Assembly: GCF_050749815.1 (NCBI RefSeq)
Contig: NZ_CP192735.1
Location: forward strand, 3,906,001-3,970,000
Length of the DNA stretch: 64,000 nt
DNA from: Dyella_A sp050749815
GTDB lineage: Bacteria > Pseudomonadota > Gammaproteobacteria > Xanthomonadales > Rhodanobacteraceae
Direction of reading: 5' to 3'
How positions within the stretch are numbered: position 1 is the stretch's first letter; each line of letters opens with the position of its first letter. The notes under the pieces are model-generated. The model saw nothing but the letters and a program-made list of their open reading frames with translations. It did no database searches and was not told where the DNA came from. Both the position numbers and the translations under genes were made by a program. Shown here piece by piece: positions 17,902 through 26,008 of this stretch.

Positions 17902-19294
17902 GGCGATCAGCATCCATGTCAATCAGCTTGGCAAACGCTACGAGATTTATGCTCAGCCGGCAGACCGGCTCAAGCAAATGCTGCTGCCGCGCATCGGGCG
18001 CCTTGTACGCAAGAGCGGGCTGGCTTATTTCAAGGAGTTTTGGGCGCTCCGCGACGTATCGTTCCAGATCCAGCGTGGTGAAACGGTTGGCATCATTGGG
18101 CGTAACGGTTCGGGCAAGTCGACCTTGCTGCAGATGGTGTGTGGCACGCTGCACCCGACCGAGGGCGGCTTGCGGGTAGATGGGCGTATCGCCGCACTGC
18201 TCGAGCTGGGTGCAGGCTTCAACCCCGACTTCACTGGTCGCGAGAATGTGTTTCTGAGCGGGCTGCTTTACGGCATCTCGGATCAGGAATTACGTAAGCG
18301 GTACCAGTCCATAGTGGAATTCGCCGAAATCGGCGACTTCATCGACCAGCCAGTGAAGACCTATTCCAGCGGCATGTATGTGCGCTTGGCCTTCGCCATC
18401 GCCGCCCATGTCGATGCGGACGTACTCGTCATTGACGAGGCGCTGAGTGTGGGTGACGTTCGTTTTACTCAAAAGTGCATGCGTTATCTGCGCGAGTTTC
18501 AAAAGCGCGGCACGCTGCTGTTCGTCAGCCACGATACCGGGGCGGTTACCAGCCTGTGCAGCCGTGCAATCTGGCTGGACGGGGGACGTATGATTGCCGA
18601 TGGGAGTGCGCGCGAGGTGGTGGAGCGCTACCTGGCGGCTCAGCACGCCGCCGATCGCGCAGCTCTCGGTCAAGCTGTCGAGGTGCGTGTGCCGACGACG
18701 GCGCGTCCCGCGGATACACGCAGCGCTGAACTCGCCGCGCTCCCGGTCGACGTAGTCGATCCGCGCAAGTCGGTATTGAACGGCGACGCTTCACGGAATC
18801 TGATCGAAATCTTCGAGTTCGATACGGCACAGATCGAGAGCGAGTTCGGTGCCGGCGCTGCCCGTATTGTTGATGTGAAGCTCCTTGACGCGGATGGTAT
18901 GCCTCACCGTTTGACTGCAGGCGGCGAAGTCGCCGATCTGCTGGTTGAGGCGGAGGTGTTGGAGGATCTCGACGCGCCGATCTTCGGCTTCTACGTGAAA
19001 GACCGTTTGGGGCAGCGGCTGTTCGGGGATAACACCTACATCACCTATCGCGAGCAGCCCATACGAGCTCAATCTGGTACGCGGCTTCGCGCGCACTTCC
19101 GGTTCCGGATCCCGGTACTCCCCAGCGGTGATTACTCGATCGACGTGGCGCTCGCCACCGGCATGCAGGACAACCACACGCAGCAGCACTGGATACACGA
19201 CGCCCTGGCGTTCAGGGCGACTGAGAGCACGATGAGGTGCGGGTTGGTCGGAATTCCGATGCATTCCATAGAAATTGAAAGGATAGAGGTCTAG
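17891..19294 (+). CDS. wzt: O-antigen ABC transporter ATPase with C-terminal substrate-binding domain
   Basis: ATPase partner of Wzm (467 aa). The nucleotide-binding domain (about 1-250) has Walker A GIIGRNGSGKSTLLQMV, ABC signature VKTYSSGMYVRLAFAIAAH, Walker B DVLVIDEALSVGD and the H-loop LLFVSHDTGAV. A linker (about 255-300) leads to a Wzt C-terminal domain (about 310-467; DADGMPHRLTAGGEVADLLV, FGFYVKDRLGQRLFGDNT) of the carbohydrate-binding jelly-roll kind, which in E. coli O8/O9a recognises the modified chain end before export. That makes the methyltransferase fused in the next gene, three bases downstream, a plausible source of the recognised cap. Start ATG 17891 lies inside the end of wzm. 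Confidence 0.94.
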   Translation: MSSEAISIHVNQLGKRYEIYAQPADRLKQMLLPRIGRLVRKSGLAYFKEFWALRDVSFQIQRGETVGIIGRNGSGKSTLLQMVCGTLHPTEGGLRVDGRIAALLELGAGFNPDFTGRENVFLSGLLYGISDQELRKRYQSIVEFAEIGDFIDQPVKTYSSGMYVRLAFAIAAHVDADVLVIDEALSVGDVRFTQKCMRYLREFQKRGTLLFVSHDTGAVTSLCSRAIWLDGGRMIADGSAREVVERYLAAQHAADRAALGQAVEVRVPTTARPADTRSAELAALPVDVVDPRKSVLNGDASRNLIEIFEFDTAQIESEFGAGAARIVDVKLLDADGMPHRLTAGGEVADLLVEAEVLEDLDAPIFGFYVKDRLGQRLFGDNTYITYREQPIRAQSGTRLRAHFRFRIPVLPSGDYSIDVALATGMQDNHTQQHWIHDALAFRATESTMRCGLVGIPMHSIEIERIEV

Positions 19295-19297
19295 CAG

Positions 19298-22200
19298 ATG
19301 GAATTCACGGGAGAGCGATTCGTACCTACCGAGACTGGCGAGATCCGGCACGAGCATCTGCATCGATATGCCTGGTGTGCCCGCTTGGTGCGCGGCAAAG
19401 ACGTGCTGGATATTGCGTGCGGTGAGGGCTATGGCAGCGCGTTGCTTGCCGGCTATGCGCGATCAGTGACTGGCGTCGATATTGCGCAGAGCGCAGTGCA
19501 ACACGCCACGCAAAAATATCGTGGGACTCCCGGACTGCGTTTCGTGACCGGCGATGCCGCGCAGATCCCCCTGGCTGATCAGAGCGTGGACGTTGTGGTC
19601 TCGTTCGAGACGATCGAACACCACAATCGCCATCGCGAGATGCTGGGCGAGATCCGACGTGTCCTGCGCCCGGGTGGCATTCTCGTCATCTCTTCGCCCA
19701 ACCGAACCGTGTATTCGGAACTGGCCGGCCACCACAATGAATTCCATGTCAAGGAGCTGGACTTCGGCGAGTTCGATGCCGTGGTCCGCGAGCAGTTCCC
19801 AGAGGTGCAGTACTTCGGACAGCGCTTGGCCGTAGGCTCCTCCATTTTCACTCTGCAACCGAGCGACCAGCGAACGCTTCATGCGCTCACAGATACGGGG
19901 ACAGATATCGTCGAGCGCGTCGCGACGTTGGCTGACCCGGTTTACTTCATTGCCGTTGCCGGCGCACTCGATGAGCAGACGCGTGCAATGCTGTTGCCCT
20001 CGGTGTTGTTTTCCGAGGCTGAGGATCTGTACACGCGTCACCGGGAGATTGCGCAGTGGGCAAAAGGTACCGATACGAAGCTCAGTGAGTTGGGGGAAAT
20101 TTATGCGGGCTTGGTGCAGGAACACGAGGGCACGGCGAAGTGGGCCTCATCGCTGGATGTCTCGCTGACACAAGAGCGTGAACGAACCGCTACCCTGCTT
20201 GCAGAAAATGAACAGATGTCTGCACAGACCAGGACGCTGGCCGCAGAGCGCGACCAGCTCAAGGACCAAATTGCGAGGTTGGGCTCGGAGCGCGACCAGC
20301 TGGCAGACCGCCTCGCAGCGTCTGAGAGTGCATACCAAACAGTAATCGGGTCGCGATCGTGGAAATTGACGCGTCCGGTGCGCCTGGCAGGCCGCGCCCT
20401 CAGGGGCGACTGGTCTGCGATCAAAGCTGCGCTAGGTGCGCGCTATCCGCGATTCGCGCGCGCAATGGGGCGCAAGCAAGTACGGCCTCTGACAAACGTC
20501 CCTACGGGTCAGTCGCCACGTGAGATGATTGCAGGCCTCGAGTTCGTGTTACCCGATGAGCCGATCGTCTCCATCGTGATCGCGGCGTACGGCAACCTCC
20601 CGATCACGGCTGCCTGCCTGCGGTCGATCATGCGGCATCCACCGAAGGTGCCGGTTGAGGTGCTCGTGGTTGAGGACGTATCTGGCGATACCGACATCGA
20701 TCTGCTCGCGGCGGTGCCCGGACTGCGTTATGAGCGCAACCCCCAAAACCTAGGTTATCTGCGTTCATGCAATCGCGCGGCCGGCTTGGCACGCGGGCGC
20801 TACCTTTATTTCCTCAACAATGACACCGAAGTCACCGAGGGCTGGCTCGATGCGATGCTTGAGCTGTTCGACCGCTTTCCCGACTGCGGCATGGTCGGGT
20901 CGAAGCTGGTCTACCCAGACGGCAGGCTGCAGGAGGCCGGGGGCATCGTGTGGAAGGATGCGAGCGCGTGGAACTACGGTCGTCTGGACGATCCCGAGCG
21001 CAGCATCTACAACTACGTCCGCGAAGCTGATTACTGCTCAGGCGCCTCGCTGCTCATCCCGGCTGAGCTGTTCGCGCGGTTGGGACGCTTCGACGAGCGC
21101 TACATACCGGCTTATTGCGAAGATTCCGACCTCGCTTTCAAGGTGCGCGAGGCAGGCCTGAAACTGTATTACCAGCCACGCTCGATGGTGGTGCATCACG
21201 AGGGCGTGTCCCACGGCACCGACGTGAACTCCGGCATCAAGGCTTATCAGGTCGAGAATCAGCAGCGCTTCCGTGAGCGCTGGCAGCACGTGCTCGATAC
21301 GGAAAATCATCCCAACGGCGAGAACGTTTTCCGTGCGCGCGGACGAACCCGAAGTGCGCCAGTGCTGCTGATTGTCGACCACTATGTACCGCAGCCGGAC
21401 CGTGATGCCGGGTCGCGCACCATGTGGCAATTCGTGCGCATGTTCATCCATCGCGGCTACACAGTTAAGTTCTGGCCCGAGAACCTCCACCGAGACCCCG
21501 GCTACACCGATGCCCTACAGCAGCTGGGGGTAGAAGTGGTTTATGGGGCGGAGTATCTGGGCGGTTTTGAGAAGTGGCTGAAGCAGAACGGCAAAGACAT
21601 CGATGTTGTGCTGCTTAGTCGCCCGCACATAGCGGTCGATTTGCTGGACGCCGTTCGCCGCCAAACCCAAGCACCGCTGCTGTATTACGGTCACGATGTG
21701 CACTATCTGCGAATCGAGGACCAGTTGCGTCTGGACAGCGCTAACGAAGTCCTGCTGAGAGAGCGAGACAAGACGCGGCAACTGGAACATCAGGTATGGC
21801 GACGCGTGGACGCGGTTCTCTATCCGTCGGAGAGCGAGACCCAGCATGTGCGCCAGTGGCTCGATCAGCACGCTCCCGCGGTGCTCAGCATCACGGTGCC
21901 TGCCTATGCCTATCAGGACTTGGCCGAGCGGCCGGAGAGCAATCTGGCGCAACGGCGTGGCCTGATCTTCGTCGCCGGATTCGGCCACCCGCCGAATGCC
22001 GATGCCGCGGCGTGGTTTGTGCGCGAAGTGTTGCCGCTTATTCGTGCGCGTTGTCCTGAAATCGGTTTGGATCTGGTGGGTTCCAACCCGTGTGCCGAGG
22101 TCAGGGCACTGCGCGCGGCGCATATCAGCGTGACGGGCTTTGTGTCTGACGAGGAGCTGGCGCACCGTTACGCGCACGCTCGCGTAGTAGTTGCGCCCTT

Positions 22201-22504
22201 ACGCTATGGCGGTGGCATGAAGGGCAAGGTGATCGAGGCGATGCGGTTCGGTGTGCCGTGTGTGACCACTTCCGCCGGCATCCAGGGGCTGGCGCAGGCC
22301 AGCACGTTTCTGCCGTCCTCGGACGATCCGGCCGCTTTTGCCGAACTCGTTCTGCACCTGCTTCAGGATGACGATGAGTGGCGGCGCGTATCTGCCGAAG
22401 CGCAAGCGTTTGTGCGTACTCGATTTACCGAGACAGCGCAGTGGGCGGCGTTCGAGCAGGCGATCGGCACCTCGCGCCCCGATTCTTACGGAGAAAATGC
22501 ATGA
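19298..22504 (+). CDS. Trifunctional methyltransferase / coiled-coil / GT2 / GT4 glycosyltransferase
   Basis: A 1068-aa cytoplasmic or membrane-associated protein. Domains: class I SAM methyltransferase (about 1-200; motif I VLDIACGEGYGS at 36-47, SVDVVVSFETIEHH near 100); an extended alpha-helical/coiled-coil region (about 245-350; LAAERDQLKDQIARLGSERD); a GSRSWKLTRPVRLAGR hinge; a GT-A family 2 transferase (about 422-660; SIVIAAYGN, VLVVEDVSGD, YLYFLNNDTEVTEGWLDAML, YCEDSDLAFKV); and a GT-B family 4-like transferase (about 685-1055; FVAGFGHPPNADAAAW, VVVAPLRYGGGMKGKVIEAM). It may add two sugars and a methyl group. Methyltransferase plus coiled coil next to wzt recalls WbdD, the chain terminator and ruler of E. 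coli O8/O9a. The GT2-GT4 part resembles the protein at 37582. Overlaps hddA by four bases. Confidence 0.85.
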   Translation: MEFTGERFVPTETGEIRHEHLHRYAWCARLVRGKDVLDIACGEGYGSALLAGYARSVTGVDIAQSAVQHATQKYRGTPGLRFVTGDAAQIPLADQSVDVVVSFETIEHHNRHREMLGEIRRVLRPGGILVISSPNRTVYSELAGHHNEFHVKELDFGEFDAVVREQFPEVQYFGQRLAVGSSIFTLQPSDQRTLHALTDTGTDIVERVATLADPVYFIAVAGALDEQTRAMLLPSVLFSEAEDLYTRHREIAQWAKGTDTKLSELGEIYAGLVQEHEGTAKWASSLDVSLTQERERTATLLAENEQMSAQTRTLAAERDQLKDQIARLGSERDQLADRLAASESAYQTVIGSRSWKLTRPVRLAGRALRGDWSAIKAALGARYPRFARAMGRKQVRPLTNVPTGQSPREMIAGLEFVLPDEPIVSIVIAAYGNLPITAACLRSIMRHPPKVPVEVLVVEDVSGDTDIDLLAAVPGLRYERNPQNLGYLRSCNRAAGLARGRYLYFLNNDTEVTEGWLDAMLELFDRFPDCGMVGSKLVYPDGRLQEAGGIVWKDASAWNYGRLDDPERSIYNYVREADYCSGASLLIPAELFARLGRFDERYIPAYCEDSDLAFKVREAGLKLYYQPRSMVVHHEGVSHGTDVNSGIKAYQVENQQRFRERWQHVLDTENHPNGENVFRARGRTRSAPVLLIVDHYVPQPDRDAGSRTMWQFVRMFIHRGYTVKFWPENLHRDPGYTDALQQLGVEVVYGAEYLGGFEKWLKQNGKDIDVVLLSRPHIAVDLLDAVRRQTQAPLLYYGHDVHYLRIEDQLRLDSANEVLLRERDKTRQLEHQVWRRVDAVLYPSESETQHVRQWLDQHAPAVLSITVPAYAYQDLAERPESNLAQRRGLIFVAGFGHPPNADAAAWFVREVLPLIRARCPEIGLDLVGSNPCAEVRALRAAHISVTGFVSDEELAHRYAHARVVVAPLRYGGGMKGKVIEAMRFGVPCVTTSAGIQGLAQASTFLPSSDDPAAFAELVLHLLQDDDEWRRVSAEAQAFVRTRFTETAQWAAFEQAIGTSRPDSYGENA

Positions 22505-23529
22505 TCGCGCGTTCGCGAGCGCCCTTGCGATTGGGCCTAGCTGGCGGTGGCACCGACGTGTCGCCCTACTGCGACGTCTACGGCGGCAACGTCATGAACG
22601 TCACCATCGATCGATATGCCTATGCGATCGTCGCTCCCGGCGACGGGCGCCAGACATGTTTCCATGCGCTCGACGTGCGTCATGAGGAAACTTTTTCGTG
22701 CAGCGAGGGGATTGTCCCGGGCGGCGCTTTGCAACTCCTCAAGGGGGTATACGCGCGGGTTTGCCGTGACTTTCTGGACGGCGACCATCCATCACTCACG
22801 GTGAAGACCTTTTCGGATGCGCCGCCTGGCTCGGGACTCGGTTCGTCCTCAACCATGGTCGTGGCATTGCTGCAGGCGTTCGTCGAATATTTTTCACTGC
22901 CGCTAGGTGAGTATGAGGTAGCGCAGCTCGCCTATGACATAGAACGCAAGGATCTAAAACTCGCAGGTGGCAAGCAGGATCAGTACGCAGCCACTTTCGG
23001 GGGCTTCAATTTCATGGAGTTCTACGCTGACGATCGCGTGATCGTCAATCCGCTTCGCGTCAAGGACTGGGTATGGGCCGAGCTCGAAAGCTCCCTCGTG
23101 CTCTACTTCACCGGTGTGTCCAGGGCCTCGGCCGACATCATCGATCAACAGTCGCGCAACGTCGGTGCGAAGAACCAGGCCTCAATCGAGGCCATGCATC
23201 AACTGAAGCAGGAGGCGTTGCAGATGAAGGAATGCATCCTCAAGGGCGACCTGCAGCGCCTGGAGACCACCTTGCAGGCCGGTTGGGAAGCCAAGAAAAA
23301 GACCGCTACCAGCATCAGCAATCCGCTGATTGAACAGGTGGAGCGAGTGGCGTTTGCGCACGGTGCACGGGCGGCCAAAGTGTCCGGCGCAGGCGGCGGC
23401 GGGTTCATGATGTTTCTGTGCAACCCCGAGCGTCGCATCGAGCTCATCCGTGCGTTGCTTGAGCAGGGTGGTAGCACCCTCGATTTTCATTTCACCCCAC
23501 ATGGAGCCAGCTCATGGCGGATCAGCTGA
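22501..23529 (+). CDS. hddA: D-glycero-alpha-D-manno-heptose 7-phosphate kinase (GHMP family)
   Basis: Phosphorylates D-glycero-D-manno-heptose 7-phosphate at O1 with alpha configuration, leading to GDP-heptose. It begins MIARSRAPLRLGLAGGGTDV (substrate-binding GHMP start), has the ATP loop DAPPGSGLGSSSTMVVAL (about 102-119) and the C-terminal GHMP motif KVSGAGGGGFMMFL (about 298-311). Length 342 aa. The ATG overlaps the stop of the preceding gene (ATGA) and the frame runs 16 bases into gmhA. With gmhA, gmhB and hddC adjacent the alpha/GDP branch is favoured over ADP-heptose (HldE) synthesis. Confidence 0.9.
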   Translation: MIARSRAPLRLGLAGGGTDVSPYCDVYGGNVMNVTIDRYAYAIVAPGDGRQTCFHALDVRHEETFSCSEGIVPGGALQLLKGVYARVCRDFLDGDHPSLTVKTFSDAPPGSGLGSSSTMVVALLQAFVEYFSLPLGEYEVAQLAYDIERKDLKLAGGKQDQYAATFGGFNFMEFYADDRVIVNPLRVKDWVWAELESSLVLYFTGVSRASADIIDQQSRNVGAKNQASIEAMHQLKQEALQMKECILKGDLQRLETTLQAGWEAKKKTATSISNPLIEQVERVAFAHGARAAKVSGAGGGGFMMFLCNPERRIELIRALLEQGGSTLDFHFTPHGASSWRIS

Positions 23530-24113
23530 ATGCCTATATCGAAGCCGAGTTCGGCAAATCCCTCGAGCTGCTGCGGTCGATGTCGATCGATGCCGCACTT
23601 CGCGAACTGATCACGCGTGCCGTACGGTTATCCACCGACGCGCTTCGGCGCGGGAACAAGCTGTTGTTCGCGGGGAACGGCGGAAGCGCCGCCGATGCAC
23701 AGCACTGGGCGGGTGAACTGGTCAGTCGTTTCCATTTCGATCGGCCAGGCCTCGCGGGCATTGCACTGACGACGGACACCAGCATTCTCACTGCCATCGG
23801 CAACGACTACGGCTACGATTATGTGTTCGCGCGCCAGGTCGAAGCGCTGGGGCGTGAGGGCGACGTGCTGTTCGCCATTTCCACCTCGGGCAACTCGAAG
23901 AACGTCGTGCGTGCCATCGAGGCCTGTCGTGTGCGGGGCATTCAGGTGGTCGGCTTCACTGGGCAGCATGGCGGCGCCATGGCCGGGCTGTGCGACATCT
24001 GTTTCCGCATGCCCTCGAACGAAACGCCAAAGATCCAGGAGGGGCACGAGTTTCTCGGTCATCTGTTGTGCGGCCTGATCGAGCAGGAGATGTTCGCCGA
24101 TGGCAAGGGCTGA
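23514..24113 (+). CDS. gmhA: Sedoheptulose-7-phosphate isomerase
   Basis: First step of heptose synthesis, sedoheptulose-7-P to D-glycero-D-manno-heptose 7-P. SIS domain protein of 199 aa: FAGNGGSAADAQHWAGELVSR (about 52-72), the LTTDTSILTAIGNDYGYD segment, SIS motif FAISTSGNSKNVVRAIE (about 121-137), and IQEGHEFLGHLLCGLIEQ with the metal/catalytic His. Overlaps both neighbours, so it is translated as part of one coupled unit. A second core-LPS gmhA elsewhere in the genome is likely but cannot be seen. Confidence 0.93.
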   Translation: MADQLNAYIEAEFGKSLELLRSMSIDAALRELITRAVRLSTDALRRGNKLLFAGNGGSAADAQHWAGELVSRFHFDRPGLAGIALTTDTSILTAIGNDYGYDYVFARQVEALGREGDVLFAISTSGNSKNVVRAIEACRVRGIQVVGFTGQHGGAMAGLCDICFRMPSNETPKIQEGHEFLGHLLCGLIEQEMFADGKG

Positions 24114-24798
24114 AGAAGCCATTGTGCTGGTGGGCGGTCTGGGCACGCGCCTGCGCGGTGTCATTCCTGACCTGCCCAAGCCGTTGGCTCCTGTCGCAGG
24201 GCGGCCTTTTCTCGCCTACCTGCTCGATCAGCTGGCTGCCGGCGGGTTGCGCCGGATCATCCTTGCCACCGGTTACATGGCGGAAAAAATCGAACAGACC
24301 ATCGGCTTACACTGGGGGGGCGCAGAGATCGTCTACTCGCGGGAGTCCGAACCGTTGGGCACCGGCGGAGCTATCCGGCTGGCGGCGGCCATGGTGCAAG
24401 GCGAAGGCGTGCATCTGGCCAACGGGGATACTTTTCTGCGTTTCTCGCCGGCCGATCTGGAGTGCCGGGTGCGGGAGCTTGGCGTAGCGTTCGGGGTGGC
24501 TTTGGCGAAGGTGGCGGATGTCGGCCGCTACGGAGCGGTGGGCACTCACGAAGGGCGGGTAGTGACCTTTCAGGAAAAAGGTGGCCACGGGCCAGGCCTC
24601 ATCAACGCGGGCAGCTATTTCCTCACGGCCTCGGCACTCAATGCGCTCCCCGCCATAGGAGCGTATTCGTTCGAGAGCGAGGTGTTGGTGCCCGCAAGCC
24701 GCGCCGGGAATCTGGCCTACATCGATGAGACTCGGGACTTCATCGATATAGGCGTGCCCGAAGACTTTGCCCGGGCGCAGCAATTGTTCGCAGCATGA
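24100..24798 (+). CDS. hddC: D-glycero-alpha-D-manno-heptose 1-phosphate guanylyltransferase
   Basis: Nucleotidyltransferase that activates heptose-1-P with GTP to GDP-D-glycero-alpha-D-manno-heptose. GT-A nucleotidyltransferase fold, 232 aa: AIVLVGGLGTRLRGVIPDLP (nucleotide loop), KPLAPVAGRPFLAYLLDQL, the metal-binding LANGDTFL, FQEKGGHGPGLINAGSYFL and the final ETRDFIDIGVPEDFARAQ. Related enzymes use other sugar-1-phosphates; the heptose assignment comes from its three neighbours. It overlaps gmhA by 14 bases and gmhB by four. Confidence 0.88.
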   Translation: MARAEEAIVLVGGLGTRLRGVIPDLPKPLAPVAGRPFLAYLLDQLAAGGLRRIILATGYMAEKIEQTIGLHWGGAEIVYSRESEPLGTGGAIRLAAAMVQGEGVHLANGDTFLRFSPADLECRVRELGVAFGVALAKVADVGRYGAVGTHEGRVVTFQEKGGHGPGLINAGSYFLTASALNALPAIGAYSFESEVLVPASRAGNLAYIDETRDFIDIGVPEDFARAQQLFAA

Positions 24799-25379
24799 TT
24801 TCCGTCCCGCAGCCGGGTGCCTACTTACCAGACCGTCCCGCCACCCGTGGCGCCCCAGCGCTGTTTCTCGACCGGGACGGGGTCGTCAACGTCAACCATG
24901 GCTACGTGCATACGCCCGAGCGTACGCAATGGCTTCCGGGGATCTTTGAGCTTTGCGGCCTCGCCCGTCAGGCAGGGTATCTGCTGGTTGTGGTGACCAA
25001 TCAGGCGGGCATTGCCCGGGGCTACTACAGCGAGGCCCAGTTCCTGGATTACACGCGCTGGGTGCACGGCCAGTTCGCTGCGCGTGGAGTGCCCCTCGAT
25101 GCCACCTTATACTGTCCACACCACCCCACGGCAGGGCTAGGAGAGCTTTGCGTGGATTGTGAGTGTCGCAAGCCGCGCCCTGGCATGTTTCTGGCGGCAG
25201 CGAGTCTGCTCGACATCGCGATGGATAAGTCATTGATGGTGGGCGACCAAGATACTGATCTGGTCGCGGCCTCACGCGCTGGCGTCAAGACCGGGTTTCT
25301 GGTGGAGCTTGGAACAGTCGAGCCATTCGCTCCGGCTATTGCCTGGCTACAGCAAGATGGAACGATGCTTCCTCGCTGA
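24795..25379 (+). CDS. gmhB: D-glycero-D-manno-heptose 1,7-bisphosphate phosphatase
   Basis: HAD-superfamily phosphatase removing the 7-phosphate between the HddA and HddC steps. Motifs: ALFLDRDGVVNVNHGYVHT (nucleophile Asp in DxDG), VVVTNQAGIARGYYSE (motif II), the zinc-loop cysteines and histidine in CPHHP...CVDCECRKP, and MVGDQDTDLVAASRAGVK (motif IV). Length 194 aa is typical. Last gene of the cluster starting with wzm; after it come 227 bp without a convincing gene and then oppositely oriented genes. Confidence 0.92.
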   Translation: MISVPQPGAYLPDRPATRGAPALFLDRDGVVNVNHGYVHTPERTQWLPGIFELCGLARQAGYLLVVVTNQAGIARGYYSEAQFLDYTRWVHGQFAARGVPLDATLYCPHHPTAGLGELCVDCECRKPRPGMFLAAASLLDIAMDKSLMVGDQDTDLVAASRAGVKTGFLVELGTVEPFAPAIAWLQQDGTMLPR

Positions 25380-25606
25380 TAGAGACTCACGAAACATAGC
25401 GGTTCCACACCCATGAGCTCGGCATGAAGAAATTGAATCTATGCGGAAATGGACCGCTCGAACTCTTCAGAATGTCCGGGTCGATGCAAGGCCGTGGCTT
25501 CGACCTCTCCGTGGATCGGGTATCACTCCACGGGCCAAGCGCCAGGTGGGAAGTGTGCTGAAGATGTGGTCGGCGCAGCCCACTAACCTCCCTCGACGGG
25601 GATAGC

Positions 25607-26008
25607 TCATCTTTGCGCGCAGAGAGTGGTTACCATCGTCCTACGCGCCAGCAGTTTGCCGTTGTGGTCAGTGAGGTCAAGCGTCGATCCATCGGCCATC
25701 CATTTGCCGGTCACGGTTTCACCGAGCGGTGCGCCGCTGAACCAGAGCTTCGGCGCGTTGCCCGCCCCATGCACAAAGATCTTGATGGATTTGTGCGTAC
25801 TAGAGGCTGCGTTCCACCGGACATGCACTCGGACGTTGGGGCCTTGGCACACGGGAAAGGAAGCCGGCGTGAGCTCAAGAGAGGCGTGGCGGCCCGCAGC
25901 GGTGACACCGAAGAAAAAGATCACCGAGCTGGTGATGACGTAGGCTGCGCTAGACAGCCAGAAGTGACCATTCCGCGTGAGGCGCGGCAGATGCATAGTG
26001 ATCCTCAT
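25607..26008 (-). CDS. Small membrane-anchored protein coupled to the sulfatase gene
   Basis: I do not recognise this 133-aa protein. It has a basic N-terminus (MRITMHLPRLTRNG), one clear transmembrane helix (WLSSAAYVITSSVIFFFGVT, about 17-36), and then about 95 residues, predicted beta-rich and periplasmic, with a Cys in SFPVCQGPNVRVHVRW and another near the end (VTTLCAQR) that could form a disulfide. Its ATG overlaps the sulfatase stop (ATGA), so it is probably made with that enzyme and may be its accessory or anchor. Codon usage resembles the sulfatase's. Confidence 0.6.
   Translation of the reverse strand: MRITMHLPRLTRNGHFWLSSAAYVITSSVIFFFGVTAAGRHASLELTPASFPVCQGPNVRVHVRWNAASSTHKSIKIFVHGAGNAPKLWFSGAPLGETVTGKWMADGSTLDLTDHNGKLLARRTMVTTLCAQR

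Noticed and set aside
25424..25561. 45-codon ORF (MKKLNLCGNGPLELF...) after gmhB
   Set aside because: No good ribosome site, no recognisable feature, and it lies in a gap of unclear conservation; could be a gene remnant but not supportable. Nothing else seen in 25380-25606.
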